Source of the DNA: Tilletiopsis washingtonensis
Lineage: Eukaryota > Basidiomycota > Exobasidiomycetes > Entylomatales
NCBI RefSeq assembly: GCF_003144115.1
Contig: NW_020312025.1
Span: forward strand, 7,461-71,460
Direction of reading: 5' to 3'
Length of the DNA: 64,000 bases
Shown here: one piece after another, positions 33,249 through 44,032 of the stretch
Numbering within the stretch: the first letter of the stretch is position 1
Layout: the number at the start of each line of letters is the position of its first letter
Notes under the pieces: model-generated
Told to the model about the DNA's origin: nothing
The model's input: the letters and a program-made list of their open reading frames with translations, nothing else
Databases searched by the model: none
Program-made: the position numbers and the translations under genes

Positions 33249-34936
33249 GATTAGAAGAGGTGGAGTGTGGCGGACCGAGGAGTAGTGGGTACCTTGGCTG
33301 TGAGTGTGTGTGTGAGAGCTGAGTAGCTGGATGAGGAGCAGGAAGAAAGAGGCGTTGAGGGGCCTCCTTATGTATGTGATGTCGAGCGGCCCCTCTCGCT
33401 GTCGGAGGCATGCGTGGAGCCAGCTCGACGTCATAGGCCACCGCATGACGCAGAGCAAGCATCCGCGCCGCCGCCAGCGGGGACGGCATGGACGTATTGC
33501 GCGGTGGTCCGAGCGGCTAGAAGGGACGAGCTGGATTGAGCGCTGCCTCAGCCAGGCGCTGGGCGGCGGAGCGGACCCGAGATCGCGATGACGGCGCGGC
33601 GAAGGAGCGCGAAAGGTGTTGGTTGCAGCGCCACGGGCTCTCGGCGCGGCGCGACTGCGGCTGCGGCGCACCAGAACGCAGCAGGTGCAGCGCCTGAGCA
33701 GCGCCGTAGCGGACCCGCGGCGCGCCGCTCCAACTCTGCCGGAGCCCGCGCGGCGACTGCACAGCATCAGGCGAGGCCCGGCGAGCGGCAGCATCAGAGC
33801 AAGCGGGCGCCCTACGCTCCCATCGAGCACCTTCTTGCTCGGCGCGGACAGCTCGTCCCTCCGCAACGGCTTAGCTTGGTCAGCGGCACGCGCCATGGCG
33901 ACGGCCGGCGGCGGCGTAGGCTCGCAGGCGGGCGTCGCATGGGGCGCAAGACGCGCCGGCGCGCCGGACGCCTGTATCGCACGCCGGCCGGCGAGATCGG
34001 GCGGTGGCGCCAAGGTGCACGGGCTGCCGCATCTGACGGCCCTCCACACCTTCGGCTGTCGGAGGCTCAGAGCGTGGTGAGGGCCCCGTGCGGCAGGCAA
34101 AGCGAGCCGACGCTCGCGCTTGCTGCGGCGTGCCGGGGCTGCCTAGCGCGCGCCGGCCGCCGGTCCGCATCTGGCCGCCTGAGGCGCTACAGCGCCGGCT
34201 AGCTGGGCCGTCTCGTCATGCAGCGCCGGCACCCAGCGATGCCTAGACGCCGCCGAGCACGCATCTTCGCTCCGCCGCACCGCTCACACCTTCCTCGCTT
34301 AGAGCTGCGGCGCGCGACAGCGGCGGGCGGTTACCAGCGAGCCGGACGCGCGGCGGTTGCTCGTTGGCAGCGGCACCGAGCCACCGGCACAGCTGCGAAA
34401 ACCGCTAGCTTCTGTGCGTCAACCCTCCCTCGAGGAGCCTATGACGCGCTGTCGAGACGAGCGACCGCTTCGCTTCGCTTTAGTCCAGCCTCATCCGGCT
34501 GCGCATCCCGACCTGGACTGTCCCCCATCGGCACGACTAGATTCACGGCCGCTCTTGAGCTCTGATGGCCATAGCGACCTAAAACGCCAGCTGCTGGTCT
34601 ACGCTTGCACGACTGCTGCTGTCAGATGCAGACGCCTGCGCCGGACCAGGCCAAGCTGGCGGGCGAGGCACGCCCCGGTCTGTGCGTGGCATGCCACAAG
34701 GCTTCGGGCGCGCACAACCGCCTTGACATCATCTGCAGCGCTGCCCTCGCCAGAAGCGTACCACTCGACACAACGCACATCATGTGAATGGAGCAACGAG
34801 GCTTGCTCAAGCCGGTCAGACGAGCAGCTCCGCATGCGCAATGATCTCGGCTAGTGACGCCATGCTTCGTGGCAGGACCATGACGCAAAGTGTCGCTCTG
34901 GTATGGATGTATTGCTCCAGCGAGCGTGCGTCCGGA
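33249..34936. other. Intergenic, 1.7 kb, no gene recognised
   Basis: Both neighbours are on the minus strand, so this interval holds the promoter and leader of the His-rich gene (left) and the 3' end of the Cdc14-like gene (right). Frames open here give compositionally random Arg/Ala-rich products. No tRNA, repeat or element was recognised. Confidence 0.4.
33366..33376 (-). promoter_or_regulatory. TATA-like site upstream of the His-rich gene
   Basis: The minus strand reads CATACATAAGG, 118-128 bp before ATG 33248, followed by a T/C-rich leader with CACACACTCACAG. It is one of few AT-rich runs in this GC-rich upstream region. Support is sequence resemblance and position only. Confidence 0.3.
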
Positions 34937-36732
34937 TCAAGTGGGCGGCGCATGCTGCGGCCCACGCGCGCCTCGGCGGCGAGCCTCTCCTCCGTCGGGA
35001 CTGCGGCTTCGGCTGGGCCGCTGTATGAGCGGACGGCTCTTCTGCAGAGCCGCGAGGCGGCCAGACGCGGAAGACATGCTCGGCAGCACATCGCCGTCTT
35101 CCGCAGCGCCAGGCAGCGACGGCAGAGCCCGCATCGGGACCGGCTTGGTCGGCGACAAGGATCTGGCATGCGCTCGCCGCACCGCGGGAGAAGCTGAGAC
35201 GAGTGCGATCAGCTCTTGCTGATCGCCGTCGAGATCTGAACGGAGCGGCTGTCGCTGCGGCGACTCTAGCGTGCGACCGCGAGAGGCTGTTGCGACGACT
35301 CCAGCCGACGGAACAGTGCCGCCGCGGCGGCGCGGCGTGGAAGGCGCGGACCTCGAAGCGCTCGACTGCGCGGGCACAGCAAGACGAAGGGAAGCCGACT
35401 TGCTGCTGGGCATCATCGGCGGGCCCATCAGGGATGCGCCTGCCTGGTGGTTGCCGGCACGACTCGCGTCATTGCGCGTGCCGGTGTGACCGACTGTTCG
35501 CTTCGTTGGGGACGGTGGGAGCGCGAGCGTCGGGGCGGAAGCTGGCTGTCCAGCGTTGATGGAACGCATCACGACAGGACGCTTGGCACTCGATCGCGGT
35601 GTGGCGCCGGGTTCATCAGCCCGTAGCACTGATGCCTCGACCTTCGGAGGCGAGACCTTTCGTGGGGTGCGCTGCGCGTCAAACGAGGTCTGGTCCGTCG
35701 GGGTCTTGGGGCCGTCGTCGTCGGGGCCGCTGCTCGCTGAGGTGCTGCGCGAACTGCTGGCGTCCGAGCCGCCGCGCTTCGCTGGTCTGCGAGCCGAGCC
35801 GCGCAGTTCCTCGGCTGCCAGACGCTCGGCGCCCTCGCGGTCGGCCAGGTGGGCCAAGAGCTCGCCTGCGGCCGCTGCAGTCGCCTCTTGCTGCTCGCTG
35901 ACAGAGCTAACCTGCGCGGTCTCGTCGGGCGCACGAAGCACCGTACGCAGCAGGGCCTCGCCGCGCAGCGTCGTAAAAGACGACAGAGACTCTGGCCGGG
36001 CCAGCAGCAGGACCGAGATGGTGGAGATGGCGTGCGCCTGCGCGTGGCTGAGGTCCACCGAGGTGGCAGGCGACCAGTACGGCGCCGATGCAAGCGCCAG
36101 CAGCAGCTGACGGGAGCGTCAGTGTACTGTGTGCCGGCCCGCCTCGACCTGCACTCACTTCTACCTCGGTCACATCGCCGCGCTCGCCAGGCGCCAGCAG
36201 CGCGAGCCCCTGCAGCAGGGAGAAGCACACGCCGGCCTCGGTTGCAAGCAGAGCGCGGGCCGCATCTGCGTCTCTCCTGCTTGAGCAAGAGCCGCAGGTC
36301 GTGGACAGATAGGAGAGATGCACGTGCAGGCGCGAAAGGTTGGCAAGCAGTGCGGGAGCAACTGGCGCAGGGGACTGTCAGACATGCAACAGGAGTGCAG
36401 GCTCGCTGCGGCGGGTCGACTCACCTTCAGCCCAACCGCCCTGGCTGCGCATGCGCTTGCGCGCACCTGCGATCGCTGGTGCATCGCACAGCTCGTCCTT
36501 GAGGCTGACCTCGAGCTCGTACAGCGCCGCAGTGCGCTCCTGGCACGAGGCGCGTGGCGACGCGATCTGCAGGGCCGCGCGCGTGAGTGGGAAGCCAAGT
36601 AAGGCGAGCGTGCAGCGATGCAGCGCTCAGCCACCAGTCCTAGTCACTCACCGTGCGGAGAAGGGCGGCCTGTGGTGACGAGCGGAGCGACGGGCCGGCG
36701 CTTGACGCCGGCGGCGCGAGGAACGGCAGCAT
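34937..36732 (-). CDS. Cdc14-like septation initiation network (SIN) protein
   Basis: Four exons: 36652-36732, 36425-36566, 36159-36361, 34937-36106 (introns 85, 63 and 52 bp); 531 residues as modelled. The first 250 residues are helical and Leu-rich: YELEVSLKDELCDAP, VCFSLLQGLALLAPGERGD, LLLALASAPYW, HAISTISVLLLARPESL and FTTLRGEALLRTVLR. This resembles the fungal Cdc14 SIN-component family (not the Cdc14 phosphatase), which partners the Sid1 kinase to time septum formation; the call rests on helix pattern and motif order. The rest is Ser/Pro/Arg-rich and disordered (SARRPAKRGGSDASS, SRSRSPDGG). Start uncertain: the frame is open upstream to 36840 without another ATG, so an upstream coding exon spliced near 36840 is possible. 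It is divergent from ULA1. Confidence 0.6.
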
Positions 36733-37310
36733 GGCCGCGCAGTGCTCGAGCCGGCGGCTAAGGGCCGTGCGTGCGGACCGTTCCGTCAGCGCGGACTGCG
36801 CGAGATGTAGGCTGCGCTGCGAAGCTGTAGCCGCAATCACTGTCGGGGATGCGAGACTCGAGGAGCGGATGAGAAGGCTGTGTGGAGGGAGGCAGCGAGC
36901 GGAGGCGCAAGCGCGAGTGTTGGTTGCCCGTCCACCCGCCCAAGCAACACTTTACGCCGCCGCGTTTGGGCGGAGTCGCGTTCGCGAGCCGCCGTTGCGC
37001 ACGGACTGCTCGCGCCTGCTGCTCCCCTCCACTTATGCTCCCCTCCCGACTCCATCCCCGCCTCATCTGCCCCAGCAGCCGCTCTACAGCTCACCGCAGC
37101 TTGTTCAAGCCTAGTCTCGCTGTAGCCGACCTGCAGGCTCGGCGCTTGCCACAGACGCTCAGCCGTTCGACACGGCCGCACCTGCTCGCTCCCACTCGCC
37201 CCTCGGCATCGCGCGTCAATCCCACAGCTCCGGCCGGCTGGCCGCTGTTTGCCGTTACATCGCTCGCCTACCGATCTGCGCGCACTTAGCCGCTGCGATT
37301 CGCCACTAGC
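36733..37310. other. Divergent intergenic region between Cdc14-like gene and ULA1
   Basis: This 578-bp region is a shared promoter area. Part of it (36733-36840 and possibly further) may encode the true N-terminus of the Cdc14-like protein. The ULA1 side (about 37020-37200) is C-rich. No other gene seen. Confidence 0.4.
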
Positions 37311-39637
37311 ATGTCCTCGCAGCTGTCCGACTCGACGCTGCATGCGGCGCCCATCGCGGCGGACCCGTCCAGCTCGTGGGTGGCAGTGAGGATCGGGGCC
37401 AGCTGCGCGGTCGTGCTGACCTCTCGTCCGTCTCACCCGACAGGCGTCCTTCGGCACATGCTCAGCGCTACGATCGGCAGCTGCGGCTCTGGGCCTCCTC
37501 GGGCCAGCGCTCGCTCGAGTCGGCCCATCTGCTCTGCGTCGGCAGCACGGCCCTGGCGGGACAGATTCTCAAGAATCTCGTGCTGCCCGGCGTGGGCCGC
37601 GTGACGGTCGTCGACGATGCGCCCGTGACCGAGGCGGATCTTGGCAACAACTTCTTCCTGGAGGAGGAGAGCCTGGGCCGCAGCCGGGTGCGCGAGATGA
37701 CGCGCTTCGTCTGCGAGCTCAATCCTGACGTCGAAGGTCAGGCGCGAGAAGAGGTGAGGGACTTGTGGAGATGACCGGCAGGGAGCCTGCTTCCCGGACG
37801 CGCTGTGCTCTGCGTGACACTGACGCGATCGCGGCTCCCAGTCTCCTGCCTCGCTGCTCTCGGACAACGCGCCTCTGCTGCAGTCAGCAACGCTCGTGCT
37901 GCTGGTCAGCCAGGCGCCCGACGTCGTCGATGCCATCTGCAATGCGCTGTGGGACGCCGAGGCCAATGTGCCGGTTCTTGTGGTGCGGAGCAGCGGACTG
38001 GTGGGCGAGGTTCGAGTGCAAGCTCGCGAGTGCGGCAGTAAGTAGACATGTGCAGCAGGCGCGCGGCAGGCCCTGACGACGTTGGCACAGTCATCGAGAC
38101 GCACCCCGAGTCCACGGATGATCTCCGCCTCGTCGACCCCTTCCCCGAGCTGCGCAGCCTCGTCGACGCATACGAGATAGACCGCGCAGACACGCACGCG
38201 TACTCGCACATCCCATTCGTCGTCATCCTGCGACGAGCGTTAGACAAGTGGGAGGCGCAGGTGAGTTTCATCCGAAGCATCATATTGCCCCAAAGCCTCC
38301 CAATCAGGGCACATGCCTCAGGAAGCTGAACATCCCGCTCTCGGCAGCATGGCAAGCTGCCGACTTCAGACGACCGCAAGGCATTCACTGCGCTCATCAA
38401 TGACGAGCGCGACAGCAAGGCCGAGGGCGAGAACTTCGACGAGGCCATAGCTGCCATGGGCAAGCATGTCTGGCGAGGTGCGTCCGGCGTGGCTGTACTT
38501 CTTGCTGCATAAGCTGATGAGCGCGCGATAGCCCTATCCGCACCCAAGGTGCCGACTGCAGTGGAGGAGCTCTTCGACGCACCAGAGTGCGAGCAGATCG
38601 GGCCCAAGGTGAGCGGCTTGCGGCCGCTACCCGCGCCCTCGCTGACCGCCTCGCAGTCCTCCAACTTCTGGCTGCTGCTCCACGCGCTGCGCTCGTTTGT
38701 GCGCTCCTCGCCGGGCTCAACACCTCGCGGGAGCGGCGGTCGCCTGCCGCTGCCCGGCTCGGTGCCCGACATGAAGGCGCTGTCACCCACCTACGTCGCT
38801 CTCGTGGGCGCCTATCGCACGCGCGCCGCTGCAGACCTGGCCGACTTTCAGCAGCACCTGGACGCCACGCTGCAGCGTGCCGGCGTGCCCGAGCGCATCG
38901 ACGCCGAAGAGGTGGCGCGCTTTGTCAAGTTGGCCGGCTACGTGCGCCTGACCAAGGGACGCAAGCTGCACGACGCCAAGAGCTCGCCGAATAAGGAACC
39001 CATCGGTGAGCAGCGGTCTGCTAGACATTCTCTCAGCCTCGCTGACCAGCGCGACCTGCAGCTGCCGCACTGTCGGATCCCATCAACCCCGTCGTGGTGC
39101 CGCACGCGCTGGCCTTTATGGCGGCGGACGAGTTCTACCTCGCGCACCGCCGCTTCCCCGGCTCGTCGCGCGCGTTTGCGTACTCGCTGCACGGCGGCCG
39201 CTCGCAGGAGTGGGCGCAGCAGGGCCAGCGCTCGTACGACGGCGGCGTGCGCGAGAGCAAGCGGCAGCGCAGCGGCGAGCCCGAGGACGGCGACGACGAG
39301 CACGAGCCCGACGCGGACGACGACGAGCGCGAGCTGCAGCGCCTGGCCGAGGCCATGTGCGCACGCCTGGACATTGTCGATGAGAGCGACACGAACCGTG
39401 TCGAGGATGCCTGTCTCGAGCTGTGAGTGGCGCGCACACGCCAGACGAGCGCCCAGGCTGACCCCTCTCCTGGCCAGTGTCCGCTCCGGCCATGCCGATG
39501 TGCCGAGCACGGCGGCGCTGCTGGGCGGCGTCGCGGCGCAGGAGGCCATCAAGCTCATCACGCGGCAGTACATCCCGCTCGACAACACGGCCGTATACGA
39601 CGGCATCCAGCAGGCCATCGGCGTGTTCCGCCTCTGA
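37311..39637 (+). CDS. ULA1: NEDD8-activating enzyme E1 regulatory subunit (NAE1/APPBP1)
   Basis: Nine exons: 37311-37375, 37444-37753, 37842-38037, 38091-38260, 38348-38477, 38532-38608, 38657-39005, 39062-39422, 39478-39637; 605 residues. The start of the E1 fold is clear: RYDRQLRLWASSGQRSLE, ILKNLVLPGVGRVTVVDD and DLGNNFFLEEESLGRSR. The body follows NAE1: ESPASLLSDNAPLL, SSGLVGEVRVQARE, LRLVDPFPELRSLV, ENFDEAIAAMGKHVW, SSNFWLLLHALRSFV. The end is LLGGVAAQEAIKLITRQYIP and DNTAVYDGIQQAIGVFRL. Known role: pairs with Uba3 to adenylate NEDD8/Rub1, which is then passed to Ubc12 and onto cullins. As expected for the regulatory subunit there is no catalytic Cys domain. About 70 residues longer than the human protein, largely an acidic insert (EPEDGDDEHEPDADDDERE). 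The first donor (gtgggt at 37376) was chosen because it alone keeps frame. Confidence 0.93.
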
Positions 39638-40126
39638 GCAATGGACATCGTTGCCATGCGCCTCGCACGAAGTGACGCAGGTGTCTCTCGTTCTCGCTCG
39701 TGCCAGAGCGATGCTGAGGCGACGAGTCGGCTGGAGTGCGGGCCAGGCTCTCCCAAGGGGCTTCCGAGGATGGGGGGCCGCCAGGTTGCAGATGCAGGGA
39801 GCGGCGCGGCTGCTGCTGTGCCGCGCGGCTGAACGTATGGAGACTGCTGCAGTGCCGCCCTTCTGCCAGCCGCGCCGCGCTGCTGCTCTGGTGCCGCGCG
39901 TCTCTCTGCCGCGCCACGTCGCGCTTGCCGCAGCCGCAGCAGGGCGCATCACGTGCGCCTTTCTCTGCCGCTGCTGCAGTTCCAGCGCCGCCGCGCGCGC
40001 CGCCTGCGCCTGCTGCCGGCCCGCGCTGGCTGGGCGCCGCGCCGCCGCCGTCGCCGCGCGCTTCCGACCCTCACCTCGCCGTCACCTCATCACCCCTCCC
40101 CCTCCCCTCAAGCAGCATCGCCCGCC
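39638..40126. other. Intergenic, 0.49 kb: ULA1 3' end and RPS18 promoter
   Basis: The last 60 bp is a pyrimidine-rich leader (CCCCTCCCCCTCCCCTC) ending in cgcccgccATG, typical of a ribosomal protein gene. No other gene seen. Confidence 0.5.
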
Positions 40127-41385
40127 ATGTCGCTCTCTCCTCCGGACCCGAGCCAGAACTTCGCGCACAGTGAGTGCCGCTGCGGGTGCGGTGCGCTGCC
40201 CGCGCCGAGCTGCGGCTGACCGAGCCTCTCTCTGTCCCTGCTTCCTTGCTGCGCCTGTCCTGCGCCGCACCCAGTCCTGCGTCTGCTCAACACCAATGTT
40301 GACGGCAAGGACAAGGTGATGTACGCCCTCACCCGCATCAAGGGTGTCGGCCGTCGCTTTGCCAACATTGTGTGCAAGAAGGCCGACGTCGACCTTTCCA
40401 AGCGGTGAGTGGGCACGGCGTCTTGGAGAAGGACGGTGGCACAGGCAGGGGATGAGTGGATGAGGCGGGGAGCAACGGCAGAGTTTGGCGGCAGGAGCTG
40501 GCGTGGGTGGACAGGCATGGAGGCAACGAGTGTGAGGGCCAATGACGAGAGAAGGAAGTTGTTGCTGTGCGCCAACGCGGGCCGCCGTGCCAACGGGCCA
40601 GCATGTGGTGACAGGCTACGGCGACATATTATGTTATGGAGACTGGACGGCGGCACGAGGAGATGAGACAGGGAGTGCGGATTTGAGGAATGGCGCTGCG
40701 TGCGCAGGCGTGGTCGAGCAAGGGTGTGGCATGCGGACTGCCTTCGCCCGTCGATGGCATGTGGGCAGCGATGGCCTGTCGAACTGTCGCTCATCGCTGT
40801 CCCTCTGCAGCGCCGGCGAGCTCAACTCCGACGAGCTTGAGCGCATCGTGACGATCTTCCAGAACCCGGCCGAGTTCAAGATCCCCGCCTGGTTCCTCAA
40901 CCGTCAGAAGGACATCGTCGACGGCAAGAACTCGCAGCTCCTCTCCAACGGTGTCGACTCGAAGCTGCGTGACGACCTCGAGCGCCTGAAGAAGATCCGC
41001 GCGCACCGTGGTCTGCGTCACTTCTGGAACCTGCGCGTGCGCGGTCAGCACACCAAGACGACTGGGTGAGTGTCAGGGAGGGCGATGGTCGGACGGGTGG
41101 AATCAGTCGGCGAGGGGTCGACAGGACGCTAGCGATGCTGCACTAGGGTCAGGTCGCGCTTGATCACACGTCGCGGGAGAGGTGGAGAGCAGTATGTGGG
41201 ACAGCATGGCTGGGTGCTCGTACTACCGGGCATCGTGAGAGGCCGCGCGGTCGCTCGCCGGCCATCTCAGCGAGGCATGCGTTGCCGCATAGCCTCGCGT
41301 TGGGACTTCAGGCACACTCGAGCAGTCGCTGACATGCTGTCCCTGCAGTCGTCGCGGACGGACCGTGGCCGGCAAGAAGAAGTGA
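40127..41385 (+). CDS. RPS18: 40S ribosomal protein S18 (uS13)
   Basis: Four exons: 40127-40169, 40275-40404, 40811-41065, 41349-41385; 154 residues, the normal eukaryotic length. Motifs: [70 protein letters not shown], and the basic tail [13 protein letters not shown]. Known role: head of the small subunit, contacting 18S rRNA, the P-site tRNA and the bridge to the 60S. The introns are 105, 406 and 283 bp, two of them five to seven times the usual length in this window. I searched both long introns by eye for box C/D and H/ACA snoRNA features and found no convincing pair. Strongly biased codons fit high expression. Confidence 0.97.
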
Positions 41386-41823
41386 TCGCGGTCACGACTT
41401 CGATCCTGTCTTGGAGGTTGCCTCACGCCAAAATTCACCTTGTTTCAGTATGCCATCCACGCGGCAGGGTGTGCGTATCAGTGGCGCTAGTGGTGCTCCA
41501 TGCGGGCAGTGGAGATGAAGGCAGATGCGGGGCAGGCTTAGCCGACGTGTCGACGTGGGATGCCCTCCGTTCTCTTTCGCTCGTCAGACTCATGGCTGCG
41601 CCTGGTGCGAATGAGGTGCTGGTCTGTCGCTGTGGTGGAACGATGACAGACGCTGGGCAGACTTGGCTTTCGTGCACGTCTCGAGGCGTGCTTCTCACAT
41701 GCGTCGCCACGAGCGCCATGGGTACTGGGTCTGGACAAGCGTGGCACCTTCGGAGATGTCAGTGCAGCATCTGAGCATCACAGTGGCCGCTGGTTGGGCA
41801 AGGATAGATTGCTCAGGCAGACA
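41386..41823. other. Convergent intergenic region, 0.44 kb
   Basis: This is the 3' flanks of RPS18 (+) and the CREG-like gene (-). It is somewhat less GC-rich than coding DNA. No gene seen. Confidence 0.5.
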
Positions 41824-42830
41824 CTACTGGAAGATTAGAGGCGCCGGCGCAGGCATGTTCTCCGCGAACAGGGCTGCAGGAGCGTGGTGCGCTGGCTCCT
41901 CGATGCCGGGCCCGAGTCCAGCGTCGCGCGGGTCAGCCTTGCGGTAGGCGTCGATGTCGATCCAGCCGATGCGGCTCTCGTCGCCGAAGCCGCCGACACG
42001 GTAGACCTTCTGCGCGCGCAGACGCACCCAGCGTGCCTCGTGCGGGCTGTCGCGCGAGCCGTCGGCCCAGTGCCGGGCGTCGGGATGCAGGTGCAGGAAG
42101 CAGCGCGCTGCCTCGTGTGCCTCGGGCGAGCCGCGCGGCAGCTCGTGCACGTCGCCGTACAGCGTCATGCGCGGCTTGGACGGCATGCCGCGCCGCCACG
42201 CTGGCCGTGCTGGGCTCCAGTCGTGCGAGCCCGGCGCTGTATGCCGCGCATCGGGCGACGAGAAGGACGTGTCGGGCGTGATGCTGAACGTCGCATTGTG
42301 CGAGGCAGAGTAGAGCACGTTGCGCCAGTTCTGCGAGCTGCAACAGGCGTCAGCACGGCCGCATCACCCATGCAGCGGCCAGCGTGCGTGCTGCTCCAGG
42401 CACAGGCTACGGCCAGTCCAGCGAACCGAACAGCGAGTGAGCTGCGCCGCACGGATGGCACACTCACATCGTCAGCGCAATGAACACCAGATCTCCCTCT
42501 GGACCGCACGGCGCAAAGTACTCTGCGCCCGAGCAGACCGCGCCACGCAGTGCTTCGTCGGTGTGGTTGTCCGGATAGATCGTCGAGAGCACGCCGACGC
42601 CGTGGTGCGATGGATCGTGGAGCAGGGCGCGGGCGCGGGCGGGCACTGCAGGGCAGAGGCGTGAGCCACACGGGCGCCGAGGCTGGTCAAGCAGACCCAA
42701 CAGCAGCCGAAACCGCGCAGTACGCACCACGTGCAATGGGCTCGTACTCCTCCTCGGCACGCACGCCGGCGGCACAGAGCAGCGCCGCAGAGCAGAGGCT
42801 GAGCAGCGCGTGTGGCGGCAGCAAGCGCAT
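41824..42830 (-). CDS. Secreted CREG-like / pyridoxamine-oxidase-fold (FMN split-barrel) protein
   Basis: Three exons: 42728-42830, 42468-42645, 41824-42337 (introns 82 and 130 bp); 264 residues. The N-terminus is a signal peptide: MRLLPPHALL then a hydrophobic core LSLCSAALLCAAGVRA with likely cleavage just after. The mature part fits the split-barrel family PF13883 (CREG1 and fungal relatives): ARALLHDPSHHGVGVLSTI, EYFAPCGPEGDLVFIALTIS, QNWRNVLYSASHNATFSITP, MPSKPRMTLYGDVHELP, EAARCFLHLHPDARHWADG, and the C-terminal YRVGGFGDESRIGWIDIDAY. N-glycosylation sequons include N-A-T. The family fold usually binds FMN, but CREG-type members may not be enzymes, so no reaction is claimed. Location is secretory pathway or extracellular/vacuolar. 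It is divergent from the SDR gene across 1.2 kb. Confidence 0.82.
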
Positions 42831-44032
42831 CGTGCAGCGAAGGGACTGTGCGTGGCAGTGCGGAGCGGCTCGGGTGTGCCAGATCGATATGCGAGGTGGT
42901 CTGTACTCGAACGGCGAAGACCAGGGCTCGTCTGTGAAAGCTGTGCTGGCGGGCGAGAGCGAGCGGCAGCGGTGATGGCGGTGCGGAGGCGCGGTCAGGA
43001 GGCCAGCATCGCCTCAGCGCCCGCCGCGACTGCCGGCGGCGCGCCACGCCGGCGTGGGAACAGCAGCGCTCAGGCTCGCCCTCCTCTGCTCCGGCCTTGG
43101 GCCCTGCATGAAAAGCTCTGTAACAGCCTCTGCCGTAACCTGAAGTATGCATGAAGGCTGCAGCACTGCAGCTGAGGAGTCGCTGTTATGACGAGCTCTC
43201 TTAAGCCCCATGCAGAGCACACGACGCTCACACCTGCCACTCTAGCGCACTCGAGGTCGCTGTCGTTTCTGTACCAACCTGTCACCACAATTGCTGCTCC
43301 AGCGTGAGATTTGATGGCCGTCTAGCACCGCATCGGCACCAGCTTGCTCCTGAAGCGTGGCATTGACCGCCGAGACACGGCGACGAAGGCCTGGAAAGGC
43401 TTGCCTCGAGACGCCCTTCTCGACGAGCAGCGGCAGCCGGGAATCGGGCACGGCGCCTTGCGGACGCGAGGGTCACTCGGCCCCCCAGCCGCCGCGTGCC
43501 GACAGCCGCACCTGCGAGAAGAGATCGGCTCCGCAGCGTCCGTCGTGAGCAAGTCCAGCTGCTGCGGCTGTTCTTATCGAGGGCGAGGTGCGCTCCTGGC
43601 TAAGGTAGCACGCGGGTGGGGCGCGCGAGACGTGGCTGCGGCGGGCGCGCGGTGCGGAGTGCCTCCGCGTGACGTCGACATGCTGCCTGCTTTCACGCTG
43701 CCTGCCAGACGCGGGGCGGGCGCGGCACGGCGCTTCTGCCGGCGGGCGCGAGAGCTTCGCTTTGGCGCGGCCGCTCCGCAAGGGGCAAGTCCGCCAGCGC
43801 CCCGCGCTCGCGGCTCCGGCACTCGCTCTGCTGCCCCGCGTTGGAGCGAGCGCTCTGCTGCGGCTCTGGATCTCAGCGGCTGGAGCTGAATGCACGTCGC
43901 CTCGCTGCTGCGCTTTCGGGTCGGCAGCGCAGCAGCAGCGGCAGCCCGACGAGGCCGGAGCCGCTCCTATATCAGCAGCCGGGGCACGCCTCGCCCCGCT
44001 CGCTCTCACAACCACACCCCTCGCCGCCCAGC
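42831..44032. other. Divergent intergenic region, 1.2 kb (CREG-like / SDR promoters)
   Basis: The right end has a CTATATC site and a C-rich leader (cctcgccgcccagcATG) for the SDR gene. No coding exon chain was found on either strand. Confidence 0.45.
43967..43973 (+). promoter_or_regulatory. TATA-like box upstream of the SDR gene
   Basis: CTATATC lies 60-66 bp upstream of ATG 44033 in an otherwise GC-rich leader. Spacing would allow a 5' UTR of about 30 nt. Call based on sequence and position only. Confidence 0.4.

Noticed and set aside
33249-34100. Upstream in-frame extension of the His-rich gene
   Set aside because: The frame is open for a further 284 codons but the sequence is Arg/Ala-rich noise containing promoter and leader-like DNA. 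The ordered protein starts at ATG 33248 after a CACACAC-rich leader.
34816-35169. Alternative frame at the 3' end of the Cdc14-like gene (ending HAELLV)
   Set aside because: Reaching it would need a frame change with no intron signals. The direct frame ends normally at 34937 in Ser/Arg-rich sequence typical of the rest of the tail.
36567-36651. Reading the Cdc14-like gene as the Cdc14 dual-specificity phosphatase
   Set aside because: There is no HCxxGxxR phosphatase signature anywhere in the protein; the helical pattern fits the unrelated SIN component that shares the name.
40405-41348. snoRNA inside the long RPS18 introns
   Set aside because: RUGAUGA-like words are present but no paired CUGA box with a closing stem and no H/ACA pair could be seen; left as a finding to test.
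42831-44032. Open frames of 180-190 codons on both strands in the CREG-like/SDR gap
   Set aside because: Overlapping frames on both strands with random Arg/Ala/Ser composition, as expected at this GC content; no motifs.
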